NCBI GenBank assembly: GCA_002363695.1
Contig: DEWO01000096.1
Coordinates: forward strand, 24,645-34,811
Length of the DNA stretch: 10,167 nucleotides
Direction: 5' to 3'
From: Prevotella sp. UBA3208
GTDB taxonomy: Bacteria; Bacteroidota; Bacteroidia; Bacteroidales; Bacteroidaceae
Below the pieces are notes generated by a model. The model ran no database searches and was not told where the DNA came from. It saw only the letters and a program-made list of their open reading frames with translations. The position numbers and the translations under genes were made by a program. This document shows positions 1 to 8,104 of this stretch, piece after piece. The number at the start of each line of letters is the position of its first letter. The first letter of the stretch is position 1.

Positions 1-49
1 ATCCTCATCCTTGCCCAAACATCACATTCCAAAGAAAAATCAACTTACT

Positions 50-81
50 TTTGGTCAACTCGCTTTTTATTAGTAACTTTG
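50..81 (+). promoter_or_regulatory. Bacteroidetes-type promoter of the rRNA methyltransferase gene
   Basis: TTTG at 50-53 and TAACTTTG at 74-81 match the Bacteroidetes -33 and -7 elements, with 20 bp between them. The -7 box ends only 8 nt before the ATG at 90, so the transcript should have almost no leader. A TTG start at 51 would lie inside this promoter, which argues for the ATG at 90. Confidence 0.75.
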
Positions 82-89
82 CAAACGAT

Positions 90-1541
90 ATGACAAGAAA
101 AAAGAAACCATTACCGATTTTAGAAAATATTACCATCACTGATTTTGCCGCTGAGGGCAAGTCTATTGCTCGCGTCAATGATATGGTAGTTTTTGTTCCC
201 TGGGCTGTTCCGGGCGATGTCTGTGACCTGCAAGTACGCCGCAAGAAACACAGTTTCATGGAGGCAGAGGTCATCCGATACATCACCTATAGTCCCTTGC
301 GTACCAAGCCGTTCTGCCAGCATTTTGGCGTCTGTGGCGGTTGCAAGTGGCAACAGTTGCCCTACAAGGAACAGCTGAAGATGAAGCAGCAACAGGTGTA
401 CGACCAGCTGACGCGTATCGGCAAGGTGGAGTTGCCAGAGTTCCTGCCCATTCTTGGCAGTGTCAAAACTCAGGAATACCGCAACAAACTCGACTTTGGT
501 TGTGCCAACAAACGCTGGCTGACGAGTTCCGAGTTACAAAATGAGCGTTTAGAGAAGAATATTCCCGCCATCGGATTCCACATCACGGGAGCCTTTGACA
601 AGATATTGCCCATTGAGAAATGTTGGCTCATGGACGACCTGCACAATCAGATTCGCAACAGCATACGCGACTATGCCATTGAGCACCAGCTGTCGTTCTT
701 CGACCTGCGCCAGCAGGTAGGACTGCTGCGCGATGTCATCATCCGCAATGCCATGCCACACGCTGAAGAGACGACTGAGAATCAGGACATGGGTGAGTGG
801 ATGGTGATCGTCCAGTTCCACTATGACGAGACTGGTGGCGAAAAGGAAGCCATGGGACTGATGCAGCACTTGGCAGACACATTTCCACGGATTACTTCTC
901 TACTCTATCTCAACAACCAAAAGTGCAACGACACGATTGGTGACCAAGACATCCATGTGTTCAAAGGCAAGGACCACATCATCGAGACCATGGAAGGTCT
1001 GCAGTTCAAGGTGGGTCCCAAGTCGTTCTACCAAACCAACACAGAACAGGCCTACCACCTGTATTCCGTAGCCCGCGACTTCGCACAGTTGTCAGGAAGC
1101 GAGATGGTCTACGACCTATATACCGGCACGGGTACCATTGCCAATTTTGTAGCCAAGAAGGCACGTAAGGTCATTGGTATAGAATATGTACCCGAGGCTA
1201 TTGAGGATGCAAAAGTCAACTCCCGTCTGAACGGCATAGACAACACCCTGTTCTTTGCCGGCGACATGAAGGACATCCTGACCGACGAGTTCATCCAAGA
1301 GCATGGTCGTCCCGATGTCATCATCACTGACCCCCCACGTGCAGGTATGCATCCTGACGTCATCAAGACAATTCTTCACGCTGCACCTCAGCGCATCGTC
1401 TATGTCTCTTGCAATCCTGCTACACAGGCTCGTGACCTGCAGGATCTTGATACAGACTATCGGGTAGCAGCCGTACAGCCGGTAGACATGTTCCCCCACA
1501 CGCCCCATGTAGAAAATGTAGTATTACTTATTAAACGATAA
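90..1541 (+). CDS. rlmD: 23S rRNA (uracil-5-)-methyltransferase, RlmC/RlmD (RumA) family
   Basis: This 483-residue cytoplasmic enzyme should transfer a methyl group from S-adenosylmethionine to carbon 5 of a uracil in 23S rRNA. An N-terminal TRAM-like RNA-binding domain covers about residues 10-70. The iron-sulfur ligands are C76, C82, C85 (C-x5-C-x2-C) and probably C178. The methyltransferase domain shows the SAM loop DLYTGTGTI (342-350), DPPRAG (414-419), the catalytic cysteine in SCNP (C441) and the general base glutamate E475 near the C terminus. The family is certain. The target (U1939, U747 or both) is not, because Bacteroidetes homologues are not easily split into RlmC, RlmD or RlmCD; the symbol is provisional. 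The ATG at 90 was chosen over a TTG at 51 because the latter overlaps the promoter. The porin gene follows after 5 bp and is probably co-transcribed. Confidence 0.92.
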   Translation: MTRKKKPLPILENITITDFAAEGKSIARVNDMVVFVPWAVPGDVCDLQVRRKKHSFMEAEVIRYITYSPLRTKPFCQHFGVCGGCKWQQLPYKEQLKMKQQQVYDQLTRIGKVELPEFLPILGSVKTQEYRNKLDFGCANKRWLTSSELQNERLEKNIPAIGFHITGAFDKILPIEKCWLMDDLHNQIRNSIRDYAIEHQLSFFDLRQQVGLLRDVIIRNAMPHAEETTENQDMGEWMVIVQFHYDETGGEKEAMGLMQHLADTFPRITSLLYLNNQKCNDTIGDQDIHVFKGKDHIIETMEGLQFKVGPKSFYQTNTEQAYHLYSVARDFAQLSGSEMVYDLYTGTGTIANFVAKKARKVIGIEYVPEAIEDAKVNSRLNGIDNTLFFAGDMKDILTDEFIQEHGRPDVIITDPPRAGMHPDVIKTILHAAPQRIVYVSCNPATQARDLQDLDTDYRVAAVQPVDMFPHTPHVENVVLLIKR

Positions 1542-1546
1542 CCTTT

Positions 1547-2677
1547 ATGAAAAAACTCATGATGCTGGCCTTCACGATTATGACATTGACTGCCAGCGCA
1601 CAAGAAAAGAATGCACAAAATGACACGAAGTCATCGAAATTCGAATGGCCCCAATGGATTCAAAACATCAAGCTAAGTGGATATGGCATGGTGCAGTATC
1701 AGGGTGACGACAAGTACAGCACCACCACTCCCGACCAGAAAGACCATGCCAACACGTTCCAGCTCCGCCTGTTCCGTCTGGCTTTGGAAGGTCGCATTGC
1801 CGGAGACTTCTATTGGAAGGGACAAATCCAGCTGAACGGTAACACTTCGACACTGGGTTCATCACCACGCGTGGTCGATTTGTTCGGTGAATGGCAGAAG
1901 TTCGAATTTCTGCGCATCAAGGCTGGACAATTCAAACGTTCGTTCTCATTTGAAAACCCCATGCACCCCATTACACAGGGCTTCATGTCCTATTCGCAAG
2001 CCATCAGCAAACTGGTAGGCATGTCTGACCGTACGGGCGAACAGGCTTCCAACGGTCGTGACATCGGTATCCAGGTGCAGGGTGACTTCCTGAAGAATGC
2101 CCAAGGCCGTAACCTGTTGCACTATCAGATAGGTGCATTCAACGGAGAAGGTATCAACAAAAAGGATGCCGACAACCGCAAGGACATCATCGGAGGCCTG
2201 TGGGTCATGCCCGTCAAAGGTATGCGCATCGGTGTCTTCGGATGGACTGGTAGCCGTGTCATCAGCTATACCGACGCAGCCACAGGCGAATCCTACAGCC
2301 GCAGTGTTCCCAAGAACCGATATGCCCTGTCTGCCGACTACGTGACGGAGAGCGACTGGACCTTCCGAACGGAGTATGTCCACTCACAGGGCTATGGCTC
2401 CAACCTCGCCGCCGGCGACAAGGCCGATGCCTACTATGCCCTCTGCATTGCTCCTATCATTGCCAAGAAGTTCCACGTCAAGGCTCGTTATGACCTCTAT
2501 CGCGACCGCAAGGAGTGGTCAACCAGCAAGACATACTATGAAATCGGTGTTGACTATATATTCAACAAGAACCTACAGCTGAACATCGAGTACGCCCGTG
2601 TCAACGACAAGAACATCAAGACTGAAGGCAAGCACAGCTACAATCTGGTGGACGTGCAACTGGACTTCAAATTCTGA
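1547..2677 (+). CDS. Outer-membrane porin, phosphate-selective porin O/P family
   Basis: The 376-residue product begins with a Sec signal peptide (MKKLMMLAFTIMTLTASA, cleavage likely before Q19). The rest has alternating polar and hydrophobic strands, many aromatic residues and a C-terminal phenylalanine (ends LDFKF), as expected of an outer-membrane beta-barrel recognised by the BAM machinery. Features such as the LRLFRLALEGRIAGDFYWKGQIQ region (about 74-96), the GQFKRSFSFEN stretch and a strand pattern up to the end fit the Porin_O_P family seen in Bacteroidales. Substrate selectivity in this phylum is not established, so phosphate specificity should not be assumed. It starts 5 bp after the methyltransferase stop and no separate promoter is seen, which suggests one transcript. 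Its last 11 bp overlap the 3' end of the convergent flippase gene. Confidence 0.82.
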   Translation: MKKLMMLAFTIMTLTASAQEKNAQNDTKSSKFEWPQWIQNIKLSGYGMVQYQGDDKYSTTTPDQKDHANTFQLRLFRLALEGRIAGDFYWKGQIQLNGNTSTLGSSPRVVDLFGEWQKFEFLRIKAGQFKRSFSFENPMHPITQGFMSYSQAISKLVGMSDRTGEQASNGRDIGIQVQGDFLKNAQGRNLLHYQIGAFNGEGINKKDADNRKDIIGGLWVMPVKGMRIGVFGWTGSRVISYTDAATGESYSRSVPKNRYALSADYVTESDWTFRTEYVHSQGYGSNLAAGDKADAYYALCIAPIIAKKFHVKARYDLYRDRKEWSTSKTYYEIGVDYIFNKNLQLNIEYARVNDKNIKTEGKHSYNLVDVQLDFKF

Positions 2678-4142
2678 ATCGCTTTTTCAACGCTTCCCAT
2701 AGATGCGTTTTCTGACGCAGGATGTATACTGAATAAGCCGTGCTGACCAGCGTCAGTGCGGCTTCTGCTATCCAATAGCCCCAGCCCTCAACCATTACTG
2801 AAACAGCATAGGCTACCAGACCTATCGCCGTCTGCACGCCCGCATAACGGGCTATCGTCCAAGTACATCTGTAGTTGAACTGCCAATAGGCATAGCCCCC
2901 TACCGTCATCAGTTCTGCTATGTGGGCTATCACAACAGCCAAGCCCGTTCCCCAGATTCCCCACATGCGAAATCCCGCCATCACGCCCACCACCAGTACC
3001 ACGAAATACGTAGTCTCGAGCAACAGGTATGCCAACGACTTGCTACGGGCCAGGGTGATATATGCGACAGGCAGGTTCAGCACCTTGAAATACATGGCCA
3101 GCACAGCCACCTGGGCCATTCCCACCACAGGCAGGAATTCATTTGAGAACAACAGCGGCACCAATACCGGGAGTGCAGTCAACAGGGCCACCAACATAGG
3201 TGCTAACAGCAACAGCGACACTTCCATCTGCTTGTTTACCGTCTCGTTAGTTTTCTCCACATCTTTGCTGACTGCTGACAAACGCGGGAAGTAATCCTGC
3301 TCCATCGACGAGAACACCATACCCGCATAGGTGATGGTCAACATGAAACCGGCATTATACAGTCCTACATCGCCCAAGCCGCCTTCTACATTCAGAAAGG
3401 CACGGATAAACATCTCTGAAGCACTGCCCACAGCCGCTGCCAATACAAAGGCCACCCCCAGACGAATCATCCCGGCCCCGCTCTTCAGCACACTGCCCGT
3501 CCACTGCAAACGTAGCGGATAGCTACGGTACGAATAGCGCATGGTTGCCACCATCGTCACTGCAGCCATTGAGACAATAACAGGAATCACACCTGAATGA
3601 CCGTAATAATAATATAAAGGTATAGAAACTAATACCGAAATGATGGCCGTATATATCTGAATCTTGGCCAGTGCCCCCAATCGTCGTGTGGCTTTCAGCA
3701 CTGCCGTCTCGCCACCCGTCAGGGTCAGCATGGCTACTGAAACGCCCAACATGGCATAATGCAGTGTGTGGTTACCCCAGGTAAACGACAGGTCGTTCAT
3801 CAGCGGACTGACAGCCACACAAAACAGGAATCCCAACCCAGCAGCAATCATACTCCACAATCGGATGACCTGTATGTGGTACTCCAGCTGTTCCTCTTGC
3901 TGTTCTTCGTAATATTCCGACAGCTTGGGTACCGCACCGAACGAGATTCCCAGGTTGGTACACTGCGAGGCAAAGTTCTGCATCGACACAAACAGGGCGT
4001 TGAAGCCCACACCTGCCGTACCCAGCAACAGGGCCATGAACTTATTGCGCACAAGACCTATCAGTGTGACAAGTACCTGCACGCCCCCGAACATTCCCGT
4101 GTATTTCAACACGTGGTCATAGCTGTCGTTCGATGTCTTCAT
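2667..4142 (-). CDS. Wzx-type polysaccharide flippase (MOP/PST superfamily)
   Basis: The 491-residue protein is almost entirely hydrophobic with about 12-14 predicted membrane helices and only short loops. The N terminus (LKYTGMFGGVQVLVTLIGLV) and the central LYNAGFMLTITYAG segment followed by DYFPRLSAVS resemble O-antigen and enterobacterial-common-antigen flippases, and the length is usual for them. Such proteins move undecaprenyl-diphosphate-linked oligosaccharides from the inner to the outer face of the cytoplasmic membrane. It is divergent from a glycosyltransferase at 4226, and three more glycosyltransferases lie nearby, which supports a role in surface-glycan export. The start at 4142 gives the first Met of the open frame; no Shine-Dalgarno or clear TAnnTTTG box was found upstream. 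A different MOP transporter substrate cannot be excluded. Confidence 0.85.
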   Translation of the reverse strand: MKTSNDSYDHVLKYTGMFGGVQVLVTLIGLVRNKFMALLLGTAGVGFNALFVSMQNFASQCTNLGISFGAVPKLSEYYEEQQEEQLEYHIQVIRLWSMIAAGLGFLFCVAVSPLMNDLSFTWGNHTLHYAMLGVSVAMLTLTGGETAVLKATRRLGALAKIQIYTAIISVLVSIPLYYYYGHSGVIPVIVSMAAVTMVATMRYSYRSYPLRLQWTGSVLKSGAGMIRLGVAFVLAAAVGSASEMFIRAFLNVEGGLGDVGLYNAGFMLTITYAGMVFSSMEQDYFPRLSAVSKDVEKTNETVNKQMEVSLLLLAPMLVALLTALPVLVPLLFSNEFLPVVGMAQVAVLAMYFKVLNLPVAYITLARSKSLAYLLLETTYFVVLVVGVMAGFRMWGIWGTGLAVVIAHIAELMTVGGYAYWQFNYRCTWTIARYAGVQTAIGLVAYAVSVMVEGWGYWIAEAALTLVSTAYSVYILRQKTHLWEALKKRFRI

Positions 4143-4170
4143 TTCAATTATCTAACTCTTAAAACGCATT

Positions 4171-4192
4171 TTTTCGTGTTTTATTACGAAAA
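4171..4192. repeat. Inverted repeat between divergent flippase and glycosyltransferase genes
   Basis: TTTTCGT (4171-4177) and ACGAAAA (4186-4192) form a perfect 7-bp inverted repeat around an 8-bp AT-rich centre, in the 83-bp divergent intergenic region. AAAACGC also occurs twice as a direct repeat (4161-4167 and 4189-4195). It could be an operator or chance in AT-rich DNA. The run of T is too weak for a terminator call. Confidence 0.35.
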
Positions 4193-4207
4193 CGCCAATT
4201 AAATTCG

Positions 4208-4215
4208 TATCTTTG
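4208..4215 (+). promoter_or_regulatory. Bacteroidetes -7 box of the GT2 pair
   Basis: TATCTTTG fits TAnnTTTG and ends 10 nt before the ATG at 4226. The -33 region is weak: only a T-rich GTTTTATTA lies at the right distance and no TTTG is present. The leader would be only a few nucleotides long. Confidence 0.6.
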
Positions 4216-4225
4216 CACACGGATT

Positions 4226-5200
4226 ATGAACGAACAGAGACCCTTAGTCAGTTTCATCCTGACTTATTACAACCTGCCGGTGCCCATGCTCTGCGAGTGC
4301 ATCGACAGCATTCTGGCACTTGCACTCACACCGCAAGAGCGCGAAATCATTGTCATTGACGACGGTTCAGACACCAGCCCCATGAACGGACTCATGCACT
4401 ACGGCGATGACATCATCTACGTGCGCCAGAAGCATCAGGGTGTCAGTGTAGCCCGCAACAACGGTATGAATATGGCAAAAGGGCAATACATACAGTTCGT
4501 AGACGGTGACGACTGTCTGCTTCAGGAGCCTTACAACTACTGCCTCAGCATCATTCGTAACCACCAAGATGCCGAGGTGGTCATGTTCGACTTCACACAC
4601 AAAAAAACGCAGACATCAGCAGATTTCAAGACGCCTACACCCACCTCTGGCAGTGAGCTCATGCGGAATCACAATATTCAGGGAGCCACGTGCTGCTGTC
4701 TGTTCCGGCAGTCTGTCCGCGGGCAGTTGTGCTTTACGCCAGGTATCGCATACGCTGAGGACGAAGAGTTCACCGCACAGCTTCTTTTGCGAGCAGAAAT
4801 TGTGTATGCCACCCGGATACAAGCCTACTACTATCGCCAACGCCCTGCGTCTGCAGTACATCAGAAGACGAGTCAGGCTGTCACCAAACGCCTGGACGAC
4901 ACACACGACATCATACTCAACCTGCATCGCCAGATGGACAGGCTGTCACCAAACGACCGGCTGGCCATGCAGCGTCGGGTGGCCCAGCTGACCATGGATT
5001 ATCTCTATCAGATCATCATGCAGACACGTTCGCGCCAAGAGTTGGAAGGTCGTATTGACACGCTGCGCTCTGAAGGCCTCCTGCCCCTGCCCGACCGCAA
5101 CTATACGCAGAAATACCAGTGGTTCCGCCACCTGACAGCCAACAGTCTCGGGCGTACCTTACTATTATATACACTGCCCTTACTGAAACGCGAACGATAA
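4226..5200 (+). CDS. Glycosyltransferase family 2 (GT-A fold)
   Basis: The 324-residue protein begins with a classic GT2 domain: VSFILTYYN near residues 8-16, the nucleotide-binding IDDGSD (44-49), VARNNG (75-80) and the metal-binding VDGDD (92-96), a DxD motif. AEDEE (177-181) fits the acidic general-base region. No membrane helix is evident, so it should act at the inner face of the cytoplasmic membrane, moving a sugar from a nucleotide-sugar donor to a growing lipid-linked glycan. Donor and acceptor cannot be read from the sequence. The C-terminal 100 residues are helical and lack recognisable motifs. It is the first gene of a tandem pair: the next GT2 starts 5 bp after its stop. The ATG at 4226 follows directly after the -7 box. 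Confidence 0.9.
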   Translation: MNEQRPLVSFILTYYNLPVPMLCECIDSILALALTPQEREIIVIDDGSDTSPMNGLMHYGDDIIYVRQKHQGVSVARNNGMNMAKGQYIQFVDGDDCLLQEPYNYCLSIIRNHQDAEVVMFDFTHKKTQTSADFKTPTPTSGSELMRNHNIQGATCCCLFRQSVRGQLCFTPGIAYAEDEEFTAQLLLRAEIVYATRIQAYYYRQRPASAVHQKTSQAVTKRLDDTHDIILNLHRQMDRLSPNDRLAMQRRVAQLTMDYLYQIIMQTRSRQELEGRIDTLRSEGLLPLPDRNYTQKYQWFRHLTANSLGRTLLLYTLPLLKRER

Positions 5201-5205
5201 GACAC

Positions 5206-6204
5206 ATGGAGAACCTCATATCAGTCATTGTCTGTACATACAATCAGGAGCGCACCATCGGACGGACGCTGGACTCCATTCTCATGCAGAGGTGCCATGT
5301 GCCTTTCGAAATCGTCATCGGCGAAGATTGCTCTACCGACCACACACGCGCCGTCTGCGAGGACTATGCGGCACGCTATCCGCAAATCAGACTCTTCTGC
5401 AATGAACACAACAAAGGGATTATCGACAACTATTTCGACTGTATCTTAGCCAGCAGTGGCAAATACATAGCCGATTGTGCCGGTGATGACTTTTGGACAG
5501 ACCCGCTGAAGCTGGAGAAGCAGGTGAGCATCATGGAACAGCATCCCCATGTCAGTATGGTGATTACCAACTGGAACTTCTATGACGAGACCAGCCAAAA
5601 AGTCAGGAAAGGCAACCAGCGCAAACTGGATGACATCACAGAAGGGAAACGGCTGCTGGTTGACATTGTGACGCAGACGGGTATGAACACTTTTCATCTG
5701 TGTACCTCTTTGTATAGAGCAGACATTGTCCGGACTGCTCATGAGGAAAATAAATACCTCTTCCGCCATAAAGACTTCGGCTGTGAAGACATGCAAGTGG
5801 CGTTTTGTATGGCCCTAAACGGCGATATTGCCTACTTGGACGATACCACGCTTAACTATAGCATTGGGCGAAACAGTGTGTCTGCTGCACCTGACGAGAC
5901 ACGCCAGTTCCGCTTTGTCCGCCAGGTAACCAATTTGAGCTTTTATCTGACCCAACACTATTCGCTCTCTTCCCCCCGCATTGATACGTTCTTCCAAAAG
6001 CGCATCTTCGCACTCTACATGCACGCCTTCCGGGCGCATAGCGTGCAACTGAGAGACGAAGCCCTCAGGTGTGAAAAAGAATGGAGAACCAGCCGTACAT
6101 GGCCCATCCGCACCATCAGTTACATCATGCATAACAAACACCTTTGGAACGGTGCACTGACAGCCAGGCGCATTCTTGTCAGTGTGAAACGACTATTCCG
6201 TTAA
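5206..6204 (+). CDS. Glycosyltransferase family 2, second of tandem pair
   Basis: The 332-residue protein has the GT2 signatures ISVIVCTYNQERTI (about 5-18), GEDCSTD (39-45), and the DxD-like AGDDFW (92-97), followed by TDPLKLEKQV. GCED (192-195) is a likely catalytic acidic motif. This AGDDFW/TDP pattern is common in Bacteroidetes and Firmicutes glycan-cluster transferases. The open frame extends upstream to a GTG at 5119, but that would overlap the preceding gene by 82 bp and adds 29 residues outside the domain, so the ATG at 5206, 5 bp after the upstream stop, is preferred. It is surely co-transcribed with the gene at 4226. Its last 26 bp overlap the 3' end of the convergent GT4 gene. The sugar specificity is unknown. 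Confidence 0.89.
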   Translation: MENLISVIVCTYNQERTIGRTLDSILMQRCHVPFEIVIGEDCSTDHTRAVCEDYAARYPQIRLFCNEHNKGIIDNYFDCILASSGKYIADCAGDDFWTDPLKLEKQVSIMEQHPHVSMVITNWNFYDETSQKVRKGNQRKLDDITEGKRLLVDIVTQTGMNTFHLCTSLYRADIVRTAHEENKYLFRHKDFGCEDMQVAFCMALNGDIAYLDDTTLNYSIGRNSVSAAPDETRQFRFVRQVTNLSFYLTQHYSLSSPRIDTFFQKRIFALYMHAFRAHSVQLRDEALRCEKEWRTSRTWPIRTISYIMHNKHLWNGALTARRILVSVKRLFR

Positions 6205-7342
6205 ACAGCTTCTCAAGACTTCTTCCTACCACCTCGGGAGAAGCAAGTGCCTTGACCTTTTCCGACAGACACTGTCCATCCGGATGGTCTGTCAACATGA
6301 GTCCTTTCATGGCTTCTGCCAAAGCACGAGCATTGTCTACGGGCACTATCGTGCATCCTCCTTCTATCCTAAGGCAGCGGGGCGTACACTCCGTTGCCAC
6401 AACGGGAATTCCCGTACTCATGGCTTCCAGCAACACCAATGGCTGCACTTCACTACGACTGGGCAGCACCAATGCATCACACTCATACAACAGTGACCTG
6501 ACCCGTTGCTTGTCAACACGCCCATAAGTGTGGACATTTCTGAGTTGCACTTGGTCTATTGCCTGCTTGCATTTCTTGCCGTCAGTGAACAAACCTGCCA
6601 CATGAAGTTCAGCGCCAAGTCCCCCATTCTGCAAATGCCTCAATGCTTCAAACAGGACGTCATAGCCTTTTCTATAGTAGTAATCAGCCAAGCAGCAGAA
6701 TCTGAACGGACGCCCCTCGCGAGCCATGCGTGGCTGATAAGCGTAAAAGTCTGTGTCAATGGTGTTCGATACATATTTCCATCGATAGTCTTTGCCATAA
6801 TAGCAGGCTATGTCATCCACCAATTCCTCAGACACCGGAATCACCATGTCCGCACATTCGTAAGCGCGTTGTAGCAACGGAATCTGCCAAGCCGAGGATG
6901 GAGCTTTGCCAAACTCATCCTCTAACAGCATCAAAGGCAGATGTTCCGTTATGACATAGGGAATCCCATACTCCCTGCTGATGAGCATCGCTGCATACCC
7001 CGCCCACTTGGCGCAATGGGCATGAATGATGTCGGGCAGCCCGTATCTTTTCTCGTAGTCAGCAAACATCGACTGCACGATGGTCACCCAGCGAGAAACA
7101 TTGTGGCGAATCATCTTGGGAACTCCACGCTGATACGACTGATATACCATGATGCCGTCCATCTGGTGTTCATATCGGCCATAGGGCAGCGTGAGATAAT
7201 CCTTCAGCCCTACGGAAGCCCCCAGCTGCACATTGCTCAGAATGCGCACCTCATGTCCCAGCGCTGCCAGTGCCTTGGCCTGATCCAGACAGAACAGTCC
7301 GCCATAGGGTGGAAAGAAAGAAGGAATCTCCAGTATATGCAT
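6179..7342 (-). CDS. Glycosyltransferase family 4 (GT-B fold)
   Basis: The 387-residue protein matches retaining GT4 enzymes of the GT-B fold. The N-terminal half opens with MHILEIPSFFPPYGGL, with a PPYGG loop, LGHEVRIL (28-35) and IIHAHCAKWAGYAA (105-118). The C-terminal donor-binding half has GRVDKQRV (274-281), LVLPSRSE and the EX7E motif formed by E298 and E306, then GIPVVATE (311-318). The length is usual for the family. It should transfer a sugar from a nucleotide-sugar donor in glycan assembly on the cytoplasmic side. No close -7 box was found; it starts 18 nt after the hairpin and T-run that end rpsP, so it may depend on read-through or on a promoter I could not see. It converges with the GT2 pair and overlaps its end by 26 bp. 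Confidence 0.9.
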   Translation of the reverse strand: MHILEIPSFFPPYGGLFCLDQAKALAALGHEVRILSNVQLGASVGLKDYLTLPYGRYEHQMDGIMVYQSYQRGVPKMIRHNVSRWVTIVQSMFADYEKRYGLPDIIHAHCAKWAGYAAMLISREYGIPYVITEHLPLMLLEDEFGKAPSSAWQIPLLQRAYECADMVIPVSEELVDDIACYYGKDYRWKYVSNTIDTDFYAYQPRMAREGRPFRFCCLADYYYRKGYDVLFEALRHLQNGGLGAELHVAGLFTDGKKCKQAIDQVQLRNVHTYGRVDKQRVRSLLYECDALVLPSRSEVQPLVLLEAMSTGIPVVATECTPRCLRIEGGCTIVPVDNARALAEAMKGLMLTDHPDGQCLSEKVKALASPEVVGRSLEKLFNGIVVSH

Positions 7343-7350
7343 ATATTATT

Positions 7351-7387
7351 AAAACAAAAAGAGGAACGAATTATTGTCCGTTCCTCT
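7351..7387 (-). terminator. Rho-independent terminator of rpsP
   Basis: AGAGGAACG (7360-7368) and CGTTCCTCT (7379-7387) form a perfect 9-bp stem with a 10-nt loop. On the minus strand the stem is followed by TTTTTGTTTT (7360-7351 region). It lies 21 bp past the rpsP stop and just before the GT4 start, so it should end most rpsP transcripts. Confidence 0.82.
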
Positions 7388-7408
7388 GTTCTTTTTTCGA
7401 AGCGAGAT

Positions 7409-7963
7409 TTATGCCTCAGCAGCGGGAGCCTCCTCGGCGGGAGCCTCGGCAGCAGCGGCCTCGGCAGCCTTTGCAGCCTCTTCCTCAGCCTTGGCAGCAG
7501 CCTCAGCGGCCTTCTTCTCAGCCACCTTCTTGGCTATCTCCTCGTTCATCTTCTTCTCCTGAGCAAGCTCCTTGGCGGCAGCGTCCTTCTTTGCCTTAGC
7601 CTCAGCCTCGGCAATCTTCTGCAGACCGTTCTGCTTGTCAGCCTTCCATGCGTCGAACTTCTTCTGGGCTGTAGCCTCGTCGAAAGCGCCCTTCTTGACG
7701 CCACCACGCAGGTGCTTCATCATGTACACACCCTCACGGCTGAGGATGTTACGAACGGTGTCAGTAGGCTGTGCACCGGTCTCTACCCAGTAGAGTGCGC
7801 GCTCGAAATTCAAATCTACTGTGGCAGGATTGGTGTTAGGGTTGTAAGTACCAATCTTCTCAGTAAATTTACCATCACGTGGTGCTCTTGCGTCAGCGAT
7901 GACGATGCGGTAGAAAGCATAGCTCTTGCGACCGCCGCGCTGCAATCTGATTTTTGTTGCCAT
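7409..7963 (-). CDS. rpsP: 30S ribosomal protein S16 with Ala/Glu/Lys-rich C-terminal extension
   Basis: Residues 1 to about 85 are a full S16 domain, opening with [20 protein letters not shown] and containing [19 protein letters not shown] and a [11 protein letters not shown] segment. S16 binds 16S rRNA in the 30S body and assists its assembly. The protein has 184 residues, about twice the bacterial norm of 80-90. From about residue 115 the tail is a charged, alanine-rich helix or coiled coil ([14 protein letters not shown] onward) that ends in an Ala/Glu/Pro stretch. Extended S16 proteins are usual in Bacteroidetes, to my knowledge. It has its own promoter (8033-8064), a leader of about 60 nt without a Shine-Dalgarno sequence, and its own terminator. 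It is not next to rimM or trmD as in many other phyla. Confidence 0.96.
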   Translation of the reverse strand: MATKIRLQRGGRKSYAFYRIVIADARAPRDGKFTEKIGTYNPNTNPATVDLNFERALYWVETGAQPTDTVRNILSREGVYMMKHLRGGVKKGAFDEATAQKKFDAWKADKQNGLQKIAEAEAKAKKDAAAKELAQEKKMNEEIAKKVAEKKAAEAAAKAEEEAAKAAEAAAAEAPAEEAPAAEA

Positions 7964-7971
7964 TGTTGTTG

Positions 7972-7996
7972 AATGTTTAAAATTTTAATGTTTAAA
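7972..7996 (-). repeat. rpsP: Short direct repeat in the rpsP leader
   Basis: AATGTTTAAA occurs at 7972-7981 and 7987-7996, a 15-bp period, in the AT-rich 5' leader close to the start codon. On the mRNA it reads TTTAAACATT twice. It may keep the leader unstructured for ribosome binding or be chance; no function is known to me. Confidence 0.4.
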
Positions 7997-8032
7997 TTTG
8001 AATTCCATGCTCTTAACTCGTAAAAGCGGCTG

Positions 8033-8064
8033 CAAAATTACTGTTTTTTTAGTTATCCACCAAA
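8033..8064 (-). promoter_or_regulatory. rpsP: Promoter of rpsP
   Basis: On the minus strand TTTG (8064-8061) and TAATTTTG (8040-8033) match both Bacteroidetes promoter elements exactly with 20 bp between. Transcription should start near 8026, giving a leader of about 60 nt. Confidence 0.85.
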
Positions 8065-8104
8065 TTATTTGGCAGGAAAACACGCTTTTATGACATTTTT
8101 TCAC

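Noticed and set aside
51..89. TTG start adding 13 residues to the rRNA methyltransferase
   Set aside because: The region is the promoter itself; the ATG at 90 directly follows it.
1946..2383. Open frame of 145 codons on the minus strand
   Set aside because: Antisense to the porin gene, which has a signal peptide and barrel features.
6941..7972. Open frame of 343 codons on the plus strand, rich in Leu and Ser
   Set aside because: It is antisense to rpsP and the start of the GT4 gene. The Ala-rich GCC codons of rpsP read as Gly/Ser/Leu on the other strand and lack stops. It resembles no known protein.
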